A stretch of 56,927 nt of DNA, taken from contig JBLHXN010000010.1 in assembly GCA_047630355.1 (NCBI GenBank), positions 1-56,927 of the forward strand. Reading direction: 5' to 3'. A program made the position numbers and the translations under genes. This document shows positions 9,351-18,607 of this stretch, one piece after another. Origin of the DNA: JANQUM01 sp047630355 (lineage in GTDB: Bacteria; Bacteroidota; Bacteroidia; Cytophagales; Spirosomataceae). A model generated the notes under the pieces. It searched no databases and was not told the origin of the DNA. It saw only the letters and a list, made by a program, of their open reading frames with translations. Each line of letters begins with the position of its first letter. The first letter of the stretch is position 1.

Positions 9351-10658
9351 ATGATAAAAAAAGTTATCATTACGCCCTTCCAAAAGTTCATTTCCATTGA
9401 AAGTTTGGGTGGTATTTTACTGCTTGCCGCAACCATTATTGCGTTTATTTGGGCAAATTCTCCTTACGCAGCTTCTTACCACGAACTTTGGGATTATAAA
9501 CTTGGAGTTGCCACCGAGGGTTTCGAACTGTACAAGCCGCTTATCTTATGGATAAACGACGGTTTTATGGCAATTTTCTTCTTCTTAATCGGACTCGAAA
9601 TAAAGCGGGAATTACTGATTGGGGAACTGAATTCATTCAAAAAAATGGCTTTCCCGTTAGTTGGGGCTGTTGGCGGGATGGCAGCTCCCGTTCTCTTTTT
9701 TACACTTTTAAATCAGTCCCCAACCGCCTCAGACGGCTGGGGCATACCAATGGCAACCGATATTGCTTTCTCGTTGGCTGTATTGCAGCTGTTGGGGAAT
9801 AAAGTACCGCTGAGCCTGAAAGTATTCTTAACCGCTTTTGCCATTGTGGACGATATTGGTGCAGTATTGGTCATCGCCGTTTTTTACAGCGGAGATATTG
9901 CCACAAACTATTTATTATTTGCGGCGGCTTTGCTGGGTATTTTGTACTTTCTTTCATTCCGTGGCTATTTCTCTCGGTTTGTGTTAGTGGCTGTTGGAGT
10001 GGTGGTGTGGTTTCTGTTTCTTAAATCGGGTATTCATCCAACCGTGGCGGGAATATTACTTGCTTTCGCCGTACCCATTCGGCAACGAATCAAAACACCT
10101 ACATTTGTAGATAATTTAGTAGAAATTGCAGATAATATAAAGCAAGCAACGAAGTTAGAAGATCCCATACTTTCGTCCGAACAAATTTACCAGATTGACG
10201 ATTTACAAGCCTGGACAAGTAAATACCAATCACCACTCCAACACCTCGAACACGCTCTGCACGGATGGGTAGCGTATTTCATTATCCCGATTTTTGCGTT
10301 AGCAAATGCCGGGGTGCAAATCACCAGCGATGTTCCACTCGATATAGCATTGATCCGAAATATGATCATTTGTTTAGTGGCAGGAAATAGTATCGGAGTA
10401 ACGAGTTTGGTGTTTATTTTCAGCAAGCTGAAACTCATCGAAATCCCTTCGGATATTGCGTTTCGTCAAATAGTCGGCGTGGCATTTTTAGCCGGCGTTG
10501 GGTTTACGATGGCGATTTTTATTGCCGGATTAGCATTTGCTAATACGCCCGGATTAATTGATTCAGCAAAAATTGGAATCTTAATCGGTTCCATTATTTC
10601 CGCAATAATCGGTTACGTAATACTCCGGTTTAGCAGCGACGGAAAAGTAAGCCAGTAA
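9351..10658 (+). CDS. nhaA: Na+/H+ antiporter NhaA
   Basis: This inner-membrane antiporter expels Na+ or Li+ in exchange for protons and supports pH and salt homeostasis. NhaA signatures are clear: MATDIAFSLAVL holds the first conserved Asp, FLTAFAIVDDIGAVLVIA holds the paired Asp residues of the ion site, and GLEIKRELLIGEL and VGFTMAIFIAGLAF are also present. I place the start at ATG 9351 (MIKKVIITPFQKFISIESLGG), since the open frame upstream from a TTG at 9252 adds 33 residues not seen in the family. The resulting 435 residues fit Bacteroidota NhaA, which carry an insertion between helices relative to the E. coli protein (here the charged stretch VEIADNIKQATKLEDP). It is a single-gene unit. 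Confidence 0.95.
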   Translation: MIKKVIITPFQKFISIESLGGILLLAATIIAFIWANSPYAASYHELWDYKLGVATEGFELYKPLILWINDGFMAIFFFLIGLEIKRELLIGELNSFKKMAFPLVGAVGGMAAPVLFFTLLNQSPTASDGWGIPMATDIAFSLAVLQLLGNKVPLSLKVFLTAFAIVDDIGAVLVIAVFYSGDIATNYLLFAAALLGILYFLSFRGYFSRFVLVAVGVVVWFLFLKSGIHPTVAGILLAFAVPIRQRIKTPTFVDNLVEIADNIKQATKLEDPILSSEQIYQIDDLQAWTSKYQSPLQHLEHALHGWVAYFIIPIFALANAGVQITSDVPLDIALIRNMIICLVAGNSIGVTSLVFIFSKLKLIEIPSDIAFRQIVGVAFLAGVGFTMAIFIAGLAFANTPGLIDSAKIGILIGSIISAIIGYVILRFSSDGKVSQ

Positions 10659-10681
10659 TTTTATCTGTAAACAAAAGAACT

Positions 10682-11040
10682 CTACTGTTTCACCACTTTC
10701 TTCGTTAAGCTGTATTTTCCGTTCTTTATTAGTAGGAAGTACGTTCCGTTCGGGAGATTTTCCACAGAAAAGTAATGCATTTGTTGCTTGTCACTTTTAC
10801 GCAGCGAATGCTCCTATTACATCCAGTAATTCTACCTCCCAGCTGACTGCTACCGCCTTTTGCTTCAACAATATAATTCTACCATCGGCGGTTTGGTAGA
10901 TGCGGTCAAACTCGCCTTGTCGCCCCGGCAGGCTTCACAAAGTCGTGTTCCCATCCAGCCGTTCTTTTTTGCAAAGGCATCTGAGGCTATTTCGCCAAGT
11001 TGCTCACTTATCTGACTTTGATATCAGAATCAGGTGTACT
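10682..11040 (-). pseudogene. Decayed nuclease-toxin domain joined to a T9SS type A sorting tail
   Basis: Read on the minus strand, three frames in succession give SEQLGEIASDAFAKKNGW (about 11023-10970), GRQGEFDRIYQTADGRII (about 10931-10873) and VEAKGGSSQLGG (about 10870-10835). Together these resemble the restriction-endonuclease fold of C-terminal polymorphic toxins, with the acidic EFD and the E-x-K of VEAK; one missing base joins GRII to VVEAKGG. Directly after it, another frame change gives EVELLDVIG and then QQMHYFSVENLPNG and KNGKYSLTKKVVKQ ending at TAG 10682. This is a typical end of a T9SS type A sorting domain. No open frame spans the region, so it is a relic. The family calls are from my reading, not a search. 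Confidence 0.65.
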
Positions 11041-11132
11041 CTTCCCGTGGTGCAGATTGTTTCAGCCTGAGCGAGTTATATCACGCTGTCCCGTACTTGT
11101 TCAAGAATAAAAATTAACTACCAAAAAGTATA

Positions 11133-11318
11133 TCAAAATCTCCAAGCTACTTCTGTGCCATAAGCAAACTTTCCTACCTCTCTTATTAGCACCTCCAACT
11201 TCACATTACGTACTTCAACCTCATTTTTTAACAACTTTTCCGCACTTTTATGTTCGATATTCAGATACAGGCAGCTGCCCATAGGTAGTAGATTAATGAC
11301 TTGTGCATCCTTATACAA
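11133..11318 (-). CDS. Short unrecognised open frame
   Basis: A 61-codon frame starting at TTG, without recognisable motifs (ends GKFAYGTEVAWRF), lies upstream of the toxin relic on the same strand. It could be the remains of an associated gene, for example an immunity protein, but nothing in the sequence shows this. The rest of 11041-11459 holds no gene that I can support. Confidence 0.2.
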   Translation of the reverse strand: MYKDAQVINLLPMGSCLYLNIEHKSAEKLLKNEVEVRNVKLEVLIREVGKFAYGTEVAWRF

Positions 11319-11459
11319 AAGTAAAACACGGTAAAAACGCTGCTAATTGATAACTGATTCATAAAACAGGCGAGGCAATTAAGCACCTTTCTTTATAGAA
11401 TTTTAGACACCCGCTATAGTCAAATGCTGATCTGAATGATTGAATATACAAGTATTGGG

Positions 11460-12346
11460 TTAGAAAATATAGTATAATAGAGCTGTAGCCAATGCACCGA
11501 AGATATGAACCATCAAGCCTTTAGTAACCCTGACCTTTGCGGCGTTTTGCAGGCCTATTTTCTCGTTAATCCAGTTGAACAGCGATTCTATGGACTTCCT
11601 GACCCTCGAGACGGCTGTTGAAAACAAAACATCACCTGCTATATTGAACTGCCTTTGGGCTTGTGATTGCCCTTTTATGAGCTTGACAGGTGTATAAATA
11701 TAGGTATTTTGTTCTTTCATTAGTCGTTGGTTCAATCCCATATCTGCGTAGGCTTTACCTTCAAGTTTTGGCAGGATTGGCTTGATTGCCGCCAGGTCGT
11801 TTTCCGATGCGGGCGTTATGCTGACAAAGTCCATCAGGGGGATGGACCCATTGACTTTTTGTGCCACCACATGCATCTTCACGCCATAATAATAAAGGTT
11901 TTTTGTCGAGCGGAAACTCTTATCGGACAGCTCCCGGGCAACCTTTCCCGAACGTTTCCCCGAACACAGGATGACCGAAAAAGAATCAGCAAGTGCGATT
12001 CCCTCGTCAATACCTTTCACAAGCCCCTCATTCCCAATGCGTTCCAGTAATAGCGGGAGCAAGGACAAAATGACCAAGTCCAAATTGTTGAGCCGGGAGT
12101 TAACGTTCGAATAGTTTGGTAATTCGGGAAACGAACTTGTCATATAGTGACATACGTAATCATGGATGGCACTTTTTTATGCTTCTCCTCAAATCTGCGA
12201 CAGTAAAAATATATCGTCAAAGTCTCAGCGTCAGTTATTTTTTCATTCGAAGGGGCTGAATTTGGACTAAACCGTTGACAGTAAAAAGAAAATTCCGTGT
12301 CATAACGCTCGTAAAAGTATAACTGAACCAATTCTAATTCATTCAT
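11460..12346 (-). pseudogene. IS982-family transposase split by a frameshift
   Basis: Two minus-strand frames make up one transposase. The N-terminal part (12346-12140) starts MNELELVQLYFYERYDTEF and contains the family YCQRFSPNSAP region. The C-terminal part (12143-11460) contains SRLNNLDLVILSLLPLLLERI, IDEGIALADSFSVILCSGKR, KNLYYYGVKMHVV and the late SRVRKSIESLFNWINEKIG with the final catalytic Glu. The correct family reading (AIHDYVCHYMTSSFPELP) is restored by a -1 shift at an A6 run near 12172-12177. IS982 elements normally have a single uninterrupted gene, so this is more likely an inactivating indel than programmed frameshifting. The motif ACACCCGCTATAGTCAAATG near 11407-11426 might belong to one terminal repeat, but no partner was found on the other side. 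Confidence 0.85.
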
Positions 12347-12379
12347 AGTCAGTACTTTAAATATTTAACATTATTAAAG

Positions 12380-14176
12380 ATGTTTTTCCAATTCAAAGGC
12401 TACCAAAAATCAAACCAGTTAATTCTTTTTAATAAAATCAAAACCATATTTATATGCACCCTTGCACTTTTCGCTCTTTTTCATGTAGATGTTTCAGCAC
12501 AGTTTGTTTCGTCAAACCTTCCAATTATCATTATAGATACTGAAGGTTCTACCATTCAGGATGAGCCAAAAACTAACGTAAAGTTTCAGATTATCTATGA
12601 CGAAAATGGCAGTATAAATGACAAAAACTCTATCAATTATTATTATGATGGCTTTGCCGGGGTTGAGTATCGTGGCTCTTTTTCTCAGAACTTCCCAAAG
12701 AAAAACATTTCCTTAGAACTTCGTTCAGATACTACCAATAATGACGAGGATAACGTTGAACTATTTGGCATTGCGAAGGAAAGTGATTGGGTCTCAGTAG
12801 CTAACTATAATGAAAGGTCGCACTTGAAAAACACCCTTAGCTATGAGTTTTTTCGAAGATCAGGAGCGTGGGCACCACATACTATGTATTGTGAATTAAT
12901 TATAAACAATGAATATCAAGGTCTTTATACATTCACCGAAAGGATAAAGCGTGATAAAAATAGAGTAGATATTAAAAAACTTGATGAAGATGATGATTCA
13001 CCCTATGATATTACTGGAGGGTATCTGATTGTCAATAATGATAATGATCAGGCAGATGATGGCTGGTCATCATACAACGGTCCGCAAAAGAAGACATTCG
13101 AGATTTCACACCCTAAAAACCCAACGAGTATACAAAAAGATTATATCGAGAATTATTTTGGAGATTTTGAAGACGCACTCAATTCAAGTAATTTCCGAGA
13201 TACCCTTACTGGGTTTCGAAAATACATAGACATAGAGTCATTCACGCGATCTATTATATTTCAAGAACTTTCCAAAAGCTCTGACGCATATTATAGAAGT
13301 CAGTACTTTTTCAAAGATAGAAACGGAAAACTAAATGCAGGACCAATTTGGGACTTTGATTTTGCTTACGGGAGAAGGTTCTTTGGTTATGACAACCCAA
13401 GAGACTGGCGGTTAATATCTCCAGGTAACCCTCCTTTATTTTGGTACGAAAAGTTTAATAAAGATTGTGAATTTATGGATCACATACGAAATGTATATGC
13501 TCAATATCGCAGTAGTATCTTAACTCCGCAAGATGTATTTGCCTATATTGACAGCGTAAATACACTATTATCTGCCTCTGCCGCACGAGATAATGCCAAG
13601 TGGCACTCAGCTGAATCTGATAATTTTGATGACGTAGTTCAAGATCTCAAAACTTGGATAGGGCAACGCATTGAATGGATGGATGACAATATTCACAACC
13701 TTACAGAAAATTCTCCGGTTCTGACCAGTTCCTTATCCGTTCAAAATAGAAATGAAATCGTAGATTTTTCCGTTAATGCCTGCATGTCAAGCTCTACAAT
13801 AACCTGGGAATTGTCAAACGAATACGAGAAAAGCACTTTACCTTTTACCTCTCGTGATATATCAATACCAATTTCGGTAGAATCATATATAACTGCTTAC
13901 TGTCGAACAAAATCTGAGGGGTGTTATGCTCCGTCAAATGCAGTTAGAATAAACGTGACTGACCCCTGCAATAGTATCATCACGCTCTCCTCAGATTTGG
14001 TCAAGCCTCCTACTTACCAAATTCATCACGCTGGTAACCACCTTAATTTTTCGACGAAAGTATCGGATATGAGACTTGAACTAAAAGCAGGCAACACAAT
14101 TCAACTGCTGCCCGGTTCTGTATTGTCTGCTGAAAATTCTTTCGTGGAACTAAAAATTGAAGATTGCCCAGAGTGA
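12380..14176 (+). CDS. CotH kinase-family secreted protein
   Basis: The 598-residue protein has an N-terminal signal (hydrophobic core about 20-38, ending VSAQF), then a CotH domain at about 45-420. CotH proteins are kinase-like; the Bacillus spore-coat member phosphorylates proteins. Visible family segments are GVEYRGSFSQNFPKKNISLEL, YNERSHLKNTLSYEFFRR, YQGLYTFTERIKRDKNRVDI and the Asp-rich GPIWDFDFAYGRRFFGYD near 327-344. The C-terminal part has an Ig-like stretch and then a short repeat-like tail (LELKAGNTIQLLPGSVLSA ... IEDC) seen on many Bacteroidota surface proteins. It starts 33 bp after the IS982 remnant and ends 25 bp before another IS, and it looks richer in A/T than the core genes, which suggests transfer. 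Substrate is unknown. Confidence 0.85.
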   Translation: MFFQFKGYQKSNQLILFNKIKTIFICTLALFALFHVDVSAQFVSSNLPIIIIDTEGSTIQDEPKTNVKFQIIYDENGSINDKNSINYYYDGFAGVEYRGSFSQNFPKKNISLELRSDTTNNDEDNVELFGIAKESDWVSVANYNERSHLKNTLSYEFFRRSGAWAPHTMYCELIINNEYQGLYTFTERIKRDKNRVDIKKLDEDDDSPYDITGGYLIVNNDNDQADDGWSSYNGPQKKTFEISHPKNPTSIQKDYIENYFGDFEDALNSSNFRDTLTGFRKYIDIESFTRSIIFQELSKSSDAYYRSQYFFKDRNGKLNAGPIWDFDFAYGRRFFGYDNPRDWRLISPGNPPLFWYEKFNKDCEFMDHIRNVYAQYRSSILTPQDVFAYIDSVNTLLSASAARDNAKWHSAESDNFDDVVQDLKTWIGQRIEWMDDNIHNLTENSPVLTSSLSVQNRNEIVDFSVNACMSSSTITWELSNEYEKSTLPFTSRDISIPISVESYITAYCRTKSEGCYAPSNAVRINVTDPCNSIITLSSDLVKPPTYQIHHAGNHLNFSTKVSDMRLELKAGNTIQLLPGSVLSAENSFVELKIEDCPE

Positions 14177-14201
14177 TTCAACGTAAAGCCAGCCCGTCAA
14201 A

Positions 14202-14217
14202 GTTAGGACTTTCTCAT
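14202..14217 (+). repeat. Left terminal inverted repeat of the degenerate IS
   Basis: GTTAGGACTTTCTCAT is the exact reverse complement of 15270-15285. Confidence 0.9.
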
Positions 14218-15269
14218 AGTTCAAATTAGGGCGAATATAGTTGGGTTACTTAGCTGATTGACCAAATAATCTTCCAAGAATTTTTTTTTGATTTGGTAGA
14301 TAGTTTTCCTTGCTCTTTTTACTGCCACCTTCAGGGAAATGTAGGCATGGGAACAACAAACCAAGTGGTTTCTTTGAGATTGATCCTTTCGGCACTGACA
14401 CTTTTCTGTTCCCGTGAGTTGCTTCATTCCACGGTGGAGTTCTTCAATCTGCCAGCGGTTTTCTTTTTTTGTTCGGCCACAAAAGCGTTTACCTTTTCGC
14501 TCAAGTCATTGGAGATTATCCATTCAATGCGACCGTTTGGAGTCGCTACCTTGAAGAACTTGACCTTGAAAGGTATTTTTTGAGTTTGACTGTTTTACCT
14601 GTCAGTAATTCCTGCGGGCTGAATAACAAGTCAGCCAGATGTATGTGGCCACTTTCGATGTCGGGACTGACCAAACGGTTGCTCTTCAGCAGCCGCCGCT
14701 GCGGGGTAATGAAGAGTGCCCAACCGTGGTGCTGGTGAACCAACTTTAGGTTTTCCCACGAACTGTACCACGAATCGAACAAAATTATGAGTGCCAACAA
14801 CCTTTTCTCATTTACCAATGATAAGAACATCTATTGAAAATGTTCATTTTTAGTTGGGGCATCATCATCTGGTTAATATACCCAATAGTCTATCGGAAAA
14901 AAATCGTCATCGCCCATGCCTGACGAATGTCCCATGTTGACCAGACCAATCCCATCTACCAGACCGCCTTCATTGCCCGAGTATTGCCGCTTGACCAACT
15001 CAATAAAACGCGATTAACGCTTGTCCTGAATGCTATCATCGATAATGACGACTGCCTCTGAATGGTCGTTCAAACACACTTGAACCGAACTCCACAAGTA
15101 CTCCAGCGTAAAACAGTTATTCATCAAAAAACGACTAACCGTGTTGTGGCTCATGCCAACATGGTGATATGAATAATTCGTTCCTGTGTAATTTATCTGG
15201 GTAGAAATCAGGTATTCTATGTAATTTCGCTGTATTATCATCCAAATAATATATCACTTTTTAACTAAA

Positions 15270-15285
15270 ATGAGAAAGTCCTAAC
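15270..15285 (-). repeat. Right terminal inverted repeat of the degenerate IS
   Basis: ATGAGAAAGTCCTAAC is the exact reverse complement of 14202-14217. Confidence 0.9.
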
Positions 15286-15390
15286 AGTAAATCTCTGGAA
15301 TCATTTGCCCAATAGTATTAATAAGTAAATCGAATATTCTTTATCCTAAACTTAGCCTATAGAGCTGCTAACTATTACCCCAATATTTCG

Positions 15391-15398
15391 TATTTTTG
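15391..15398 (+). promoter_or_regulatory. Probable -7 element of the ruvB promoter
   Basis: TATTTTTG matches the Bacteroidota -7 consensus TAnnTTTG and lies 24 bp before the ruvB ATG. No good TTG -33 box is visible at the expected distance, so the call is moderate. Confidence 0.5.
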
Positions 15399-15422
15399 AG
15401 TATCCATAAAAGTATAAAATAA

Positions 15423-16448
15423 ATGCGTCAAGAATACCTCAAAGGTGACGGAGAAGAAATGTCGGCTATTGAAAAAGACATCGAACGGGCTTTACGTCCC
15501 GAATCGTTCGACGACTTCGCCGGACAAGCCAAAATATTAGAAAATTTAAAGGTTTTTGTTCTTGCTGCTAAAAATCGTCAGGAAGCACTTGACCACGTTT
15601 TATTGCACGGACCTCCGGGACTCGGAAAAACTACGCTCTCCTATATTATTGCCAACGAACTTGGTTCGAGCATCAAAATAACTTCTGGTCCGGTATTGGA
15701 TAAACCCAGCGATTTGGCAGGGCTTTTAACCAATCTCGAACCAAACGATGTTCTTTTTATTGATGAAATTCACCGACTAAATCCAGTAGTTGAAGAATAC
15801 TTGTATTCGGCGATGGAAGATTACAAAATTGACATCATGCTCGATTCTGGGCCCAACGCCCGAAGTGTGCAGATTGGGTTGAATCCGTTTACATTAATCG
15901 GAGCCACTACCCGCTCGGGATTACTAACTTCGCCCCTTCGGGCAAGATTTGGAATCAATGCCCGGCTTGAGCACTATGATGCCCGTTTATTAACGCAAAT
16001 TGTAAAACGCTCGGCTTATATTCTTCAAACACCGATTGAGGACGAAGGAGCGTACGAGATTGCCCGCCGAAGCCGCGGAACGCCCCGAATTGCCAACAAT
16101 TTACTTCGCCGAACCCGTGATTTTGCCCAAGTAAAAGGCGACGGAACCATTAATATGGAAATTGCTCAGATGGCACTGACCGCACTTGAAGTGGATGACC
16201 ACGGACTTGATGACATGGATAATCGTATTTTACTAACGATTATTGATAAGTTCAAAGGCGGGCCGGTTGGTCTGACCACCATTGCCACGGCGGTAAGCGA
16301 AGAAGCCGAAACCATTGAGGAGGTTTACGAGCCGTTCCTGATTCAGGAAGGCTTCTTAAAACGTACCGCCCGTGGGCGTGAAGCCACCGAAAAAGCGTAC
16401 GAACACCTCAATAAAATACCGAAATATCGTAGCGGAGAGCTTTTCTAA
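15423..16448 (+). CDS. ruvB: Holliday junction branch-migration helicase RuvB
   Basis: RuvB is the AAA+ motor that, with RuvA, drives branch migration of Holliday junctions for RuvC resolution during recombinational repair. All motor elements are present: Walker A GPPGLGKTT at 63-71, Walker B LFIDEIHRL at 111-119, sensor and arginine-finger region TTRSGLLTSPLRARFG at 162-177, and the C-terminal winged-helix domain with RTARGREATEKAYEHL. The 341 residues match the family length. The first ATG (15423) gives a natural start, and a second Met at residue 13 is less likely. It is the first housekeeping gene after the transposon-rich stretch, with its own -7 promoter element. Confidence 0.97.
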   Translation: MRQEYLKGDGEEMSAIEKDIERALRPESFDDFAGQAKILENLKVFVLAAKNRQEALDHVLLHGPPGLGKTTLSYIIANELGSSIKITSGPVLDKPSDLAGLLTNLEPNDVLFIDEIHRLNPVVEEYLYSAMEDYKIDIMLDSGPNARSVQIGLNPFTLIGATTRSGLLTSPLRARFGINARLEHYDARLLTQIVKRSAYILQTPIEDEGAYEIARRSRGTPRIANNLLRRTRDFAQVKGDGTINMEIAQMALTALEVDDHGLDDMDNRILLTIIDKFKGGPVGLTTIATAVSEEAETIEEVYEPFLIQEGFLKRTARGREATEKAYEHLNKIPKYRSGELF

Positions 16449-16609
16449 AAACTCCAAATGAAGTTTACGGACTACAATAAATTTGATTTTATCTTTAATT
16501 ATCACAAATAATTACTGAATTTGAATTTCTAACCGTATTCATCAAAAATAAAAAAGCACACAGAACAGGATAAAAGGCTCAACCCTTCCTTACCGCAGAC
16601 ATACCAAAT

Positions 16610-18466
16610 ATGGCAACCAAAAAACGAAAAGACGAAACCACCGAAACTATAAAAATAAACCCGCTTGCAGAGAATCCTAAATTCTTGTTTGAATCTGCCT
16701 GGGAAGTTTGCAATCAAGTCGGCGGAATATACACGGTAATCCGTTCAAAAGTACCCGCAATGTCGGAAGAATGGGGAGATAATTATTGCCTGATTGGGCC
16801 CTATTTCCCTCAGACTGCATCAGTAGAATTTGAAGAGGTCAAGGATGATTCGGATATTAGCAGAATTGCTCAGGGAATGAACGCCGAAGGCTTCAAAGTA
16901 CACTACGGCAGGTGGCTTGTTACGGGTCGTCCACAGATAATCCTTATTGATTTTCAGCACATGTTACAAAACATTGACCGACTGAAATATCAGCTTTGGG
17001 AACATCACCAAATTTCAACTGAAAATACCGAATCACTTGTAAACGATGTACTTGCCTTTAGTGAAATAGCTTACCTGTTCTTAAAAAGGTACGCAGACAA
17101 ATACGCCACAAAACAGCGAATTGTGGCTCATTTTCACGAGTGGATGTGCTCAGTTGCCTTGCTCGAACTTCGTCATCACAAAGTTTCCATCGCTACAGTT
17201 TTCACCACTCACGCCACCATGCTGGGGCGTTATATAGCCGGAAACGTTGATAATTTTTACGAAAGGTTACCGTATTATAATTGGGCAACAGAAGCAAAAA
17301 ACTATGGTATTGAAGCTCAAGCTGGAATTGAGCGACAATCGGCACAGAAGTGTCATGTACTCACCACGGTGAGTGATGTTACCGCAAAAGAATGTGAAGT
17401 ATTCTTTGGCAGAAATTGCGACTTAATTCTACCTAATGGTTTGAACATTACTCGCTTTGCCGCAACGCACGAGTTTCAGAATTTGCACCTAAAGTACAAA
17501 CAAAAAATCCATCAGTTTGTGATGGGGCACTTCTTTCAAAACTACTCGTTTGACTTAGACAATACGTTGTACTTCTTCACGTCGGGACGCTACGAATTTA
17601 AAAATAAAGGATACGATTTAACGCTGGAAGCCTTACGCCGTTTGAACTTTAAAATTGTTCAGAGTGGGTCAGATACCACTGTGGTAATGTTTATCATTAC
17701 CCGGAATCCGGTTCATAGCATAAACCCGGAAGTGTTACAATCCCGTGCCGTAATGGAAGAAATTCGTGAAACCTGCGAAGCCATCGAAAAGCAAGTCGGC
17801 GATCAGCTTTTTTACGCTTCAGCGGCAAACGAAAAACCTAAATTGCCCGATTTAAATGAGTTTGTGGACGATTACTGGCGGCTTAGATTGCGGCGTACCA
17901 TCCAATCCTGGAAGACTCATAAATTACCAAGTACAGTAACACATTTACTAAAAGAACCGGACGATATTACTCGATTTTTTGAGCAAACAAAACTACAAAA
18001 CCACGAAAAAGACCGGGTAAAATTTGTCTATCATCCTGATTTTATTTCACCCACAAATCCACTCTTTGGCTTGGAATACAGTCAGTTTGTGCGAGGTTGT
18101 CATTTGGGTGTTTTTCCAAGTTATTACGAGCCGTGGGGTTATACTCCTCTCGAATGCGTTGTACGGGGAATTCCGACCATAACCAGTGATCTTTCAGGTT
18201 TCGGCGATTTTATCATGCAATTGATGAAAGACTACGAAAGCGTAGGGGTAAACGTGGTAAAAAGACAAGATAAGACATTTGAAGAGTCAGCAGAGGAACT
18301 CGCTAACGCGATGTTCAAATTCGTATCAATGGATCGTCGCGACCGAATTATGCAGAGAAATAAGGTAGAAAATATCTCCGAAGTTTTTGATTGGACAAAT
18401 CTGCGTTCTTATTACGATACAGCACATGATTTAGCACTAAAGAAAGGTAGTGCAAAACGTTATTGA
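16610..18466 (+). CDS. Glycogen synthase, eukaryote-like GT3 family
   Basis: This enzyme transfers glucose from a nucleotide-sugar to growing alpha-1,4-glucan. The sequence fits family GT3 (fungal/animal glycogen synthase, also common in Bacteroidota) and not bacterial GlgA (GT5): ESAWEVCNQVGGIYTVIRSK near 24-43 forms the N-terminal donor/acceptor loop, AHFHEWMCSVALLELRH and FTTHATMLGRYIAGN lie near 174-210, and FPSYYEPWGYTPLECVVRG near 504-522 carries the catalytic E-x7-E pair. At 618 residues it is slightly shorter than the eukaryotic enzymes and lacks their phosphorylated tails. Its start, 158 bp after ruvB, follows ATG in MATKKRKDE. No other glycogen genes are adjacent. Confidence 0.92.
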   Translation: MATKKRKDETTETIKINPLAENPKFLFESAWEVCNQVGGIYTVIRSKVPAMSEEWGDNYCLIGPYFPQTASVEFEEVKDDSDISRIAQGMNAEGFKVHYGRWLVTGRPQIILIDFQHMLQNIDRLKYQLWEHHQISTENTESLVNDVLAFSEIAYLFLKRYADKYATKQRIVAHFHEWMCSVALLELRHHKVSIATVFTTHATMLGRYIAGNVDNFYERLPYYNWATEAKNYGIEAQAGIERQSAQKCHVLTTVSDVTAKECEVFFGRNCDLILPNGLNITRFAATHEFQNLHLKYKQKIHQFVMGHFFQNYSFDLDNTLYFFTSGRYEFKNKGYDLTLEALRRLNFKIVQSGSDTTVVMFIITRNPVHSINPEVLQSRAVMEEIRETCEAIEKQVGDQLFYASAANEKPKLPDLNEFVDDYWRLRLRRTIQSWKTHKLPSTVTHLLKEPDDITRFFEQTKLQNHEKDRVKFVYHPDFISPTNPLFGLEYSQFVRGCHLGVFPSYYEPWGYTPLECVVRGIPTITSDLSGFGDFIMQLMKDYESVGVNVVKRQDKTFEESAEELANAMFKFVSMDRRDRIMQRNKVENISEVFDWTNLRSYYDTAHDLALKKGSAKRY

Positions 18467-18541
18467 AATAATTTAATTTTTATTGAAAAATAATTAACTA
18501 AATCACTAAGCAGCAATATTTTGCATATTTTTCAACAAAAA

Positions 18542-18573
18542 TTGTCTTAGAATTGGTCAATTTAATACCTTTG
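18542..18573 (+). promoter_or_regulatory. Probable plsY promoter (Bacteroidota type)
   Basis: TACCTTTG at 18566-18573 matches TAnnTTTG, with TTG at 18542-18544 in the -33 position (spacing 21, slightly long). It ends 34 bp before the ATG at 18608, which supports that start over the TTG at 18596. Confidence 0.6.
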
Positions 18574-18607
18574 CAGTCTTTGCCATAGAAACTGCTTGGA
18601 TTCACTA

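Larger units (their letters stand above)
14202..15285 (-). mobile_element. Degenerate IS (IS4/IS701-like DDE transposase) with perfect terminal inverted repeats
   Basis: The 1084-bp element is bounded by 16-bp perfect inverted repeats (GTTAGGACTTTCTCAT and its complement). On the minus strand, pieces of one transposase appear in different frames: MSHNTVSRFLMNNCF and VVIIDDSIQDKR with the first catalytic Asp pair (15241-15014), IILFDSWYSSWENLKLVHQH with the second Asp (14830-14546), then ISNDLSEKVNAFVAEQ, and finally MKQLTGTEKCQCRKDQSQRNH (14427-14221), the end that follows the catalytic Glu. Several frameshifts and probably an internal deletion disable it. The ends still match perfectly, so it could be moved in trans by a related transposase. 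No target-site duplication is evident. Confidence 0.85.

Noticed and set aside
12140..12346. Interpreting the IS982 split as two separate genes with a 4-bp overlap
   Set aside because: The overlap is accidental: family sequence upstream of the second ATG is readable in its frame, so it is one gene with a frameshift.
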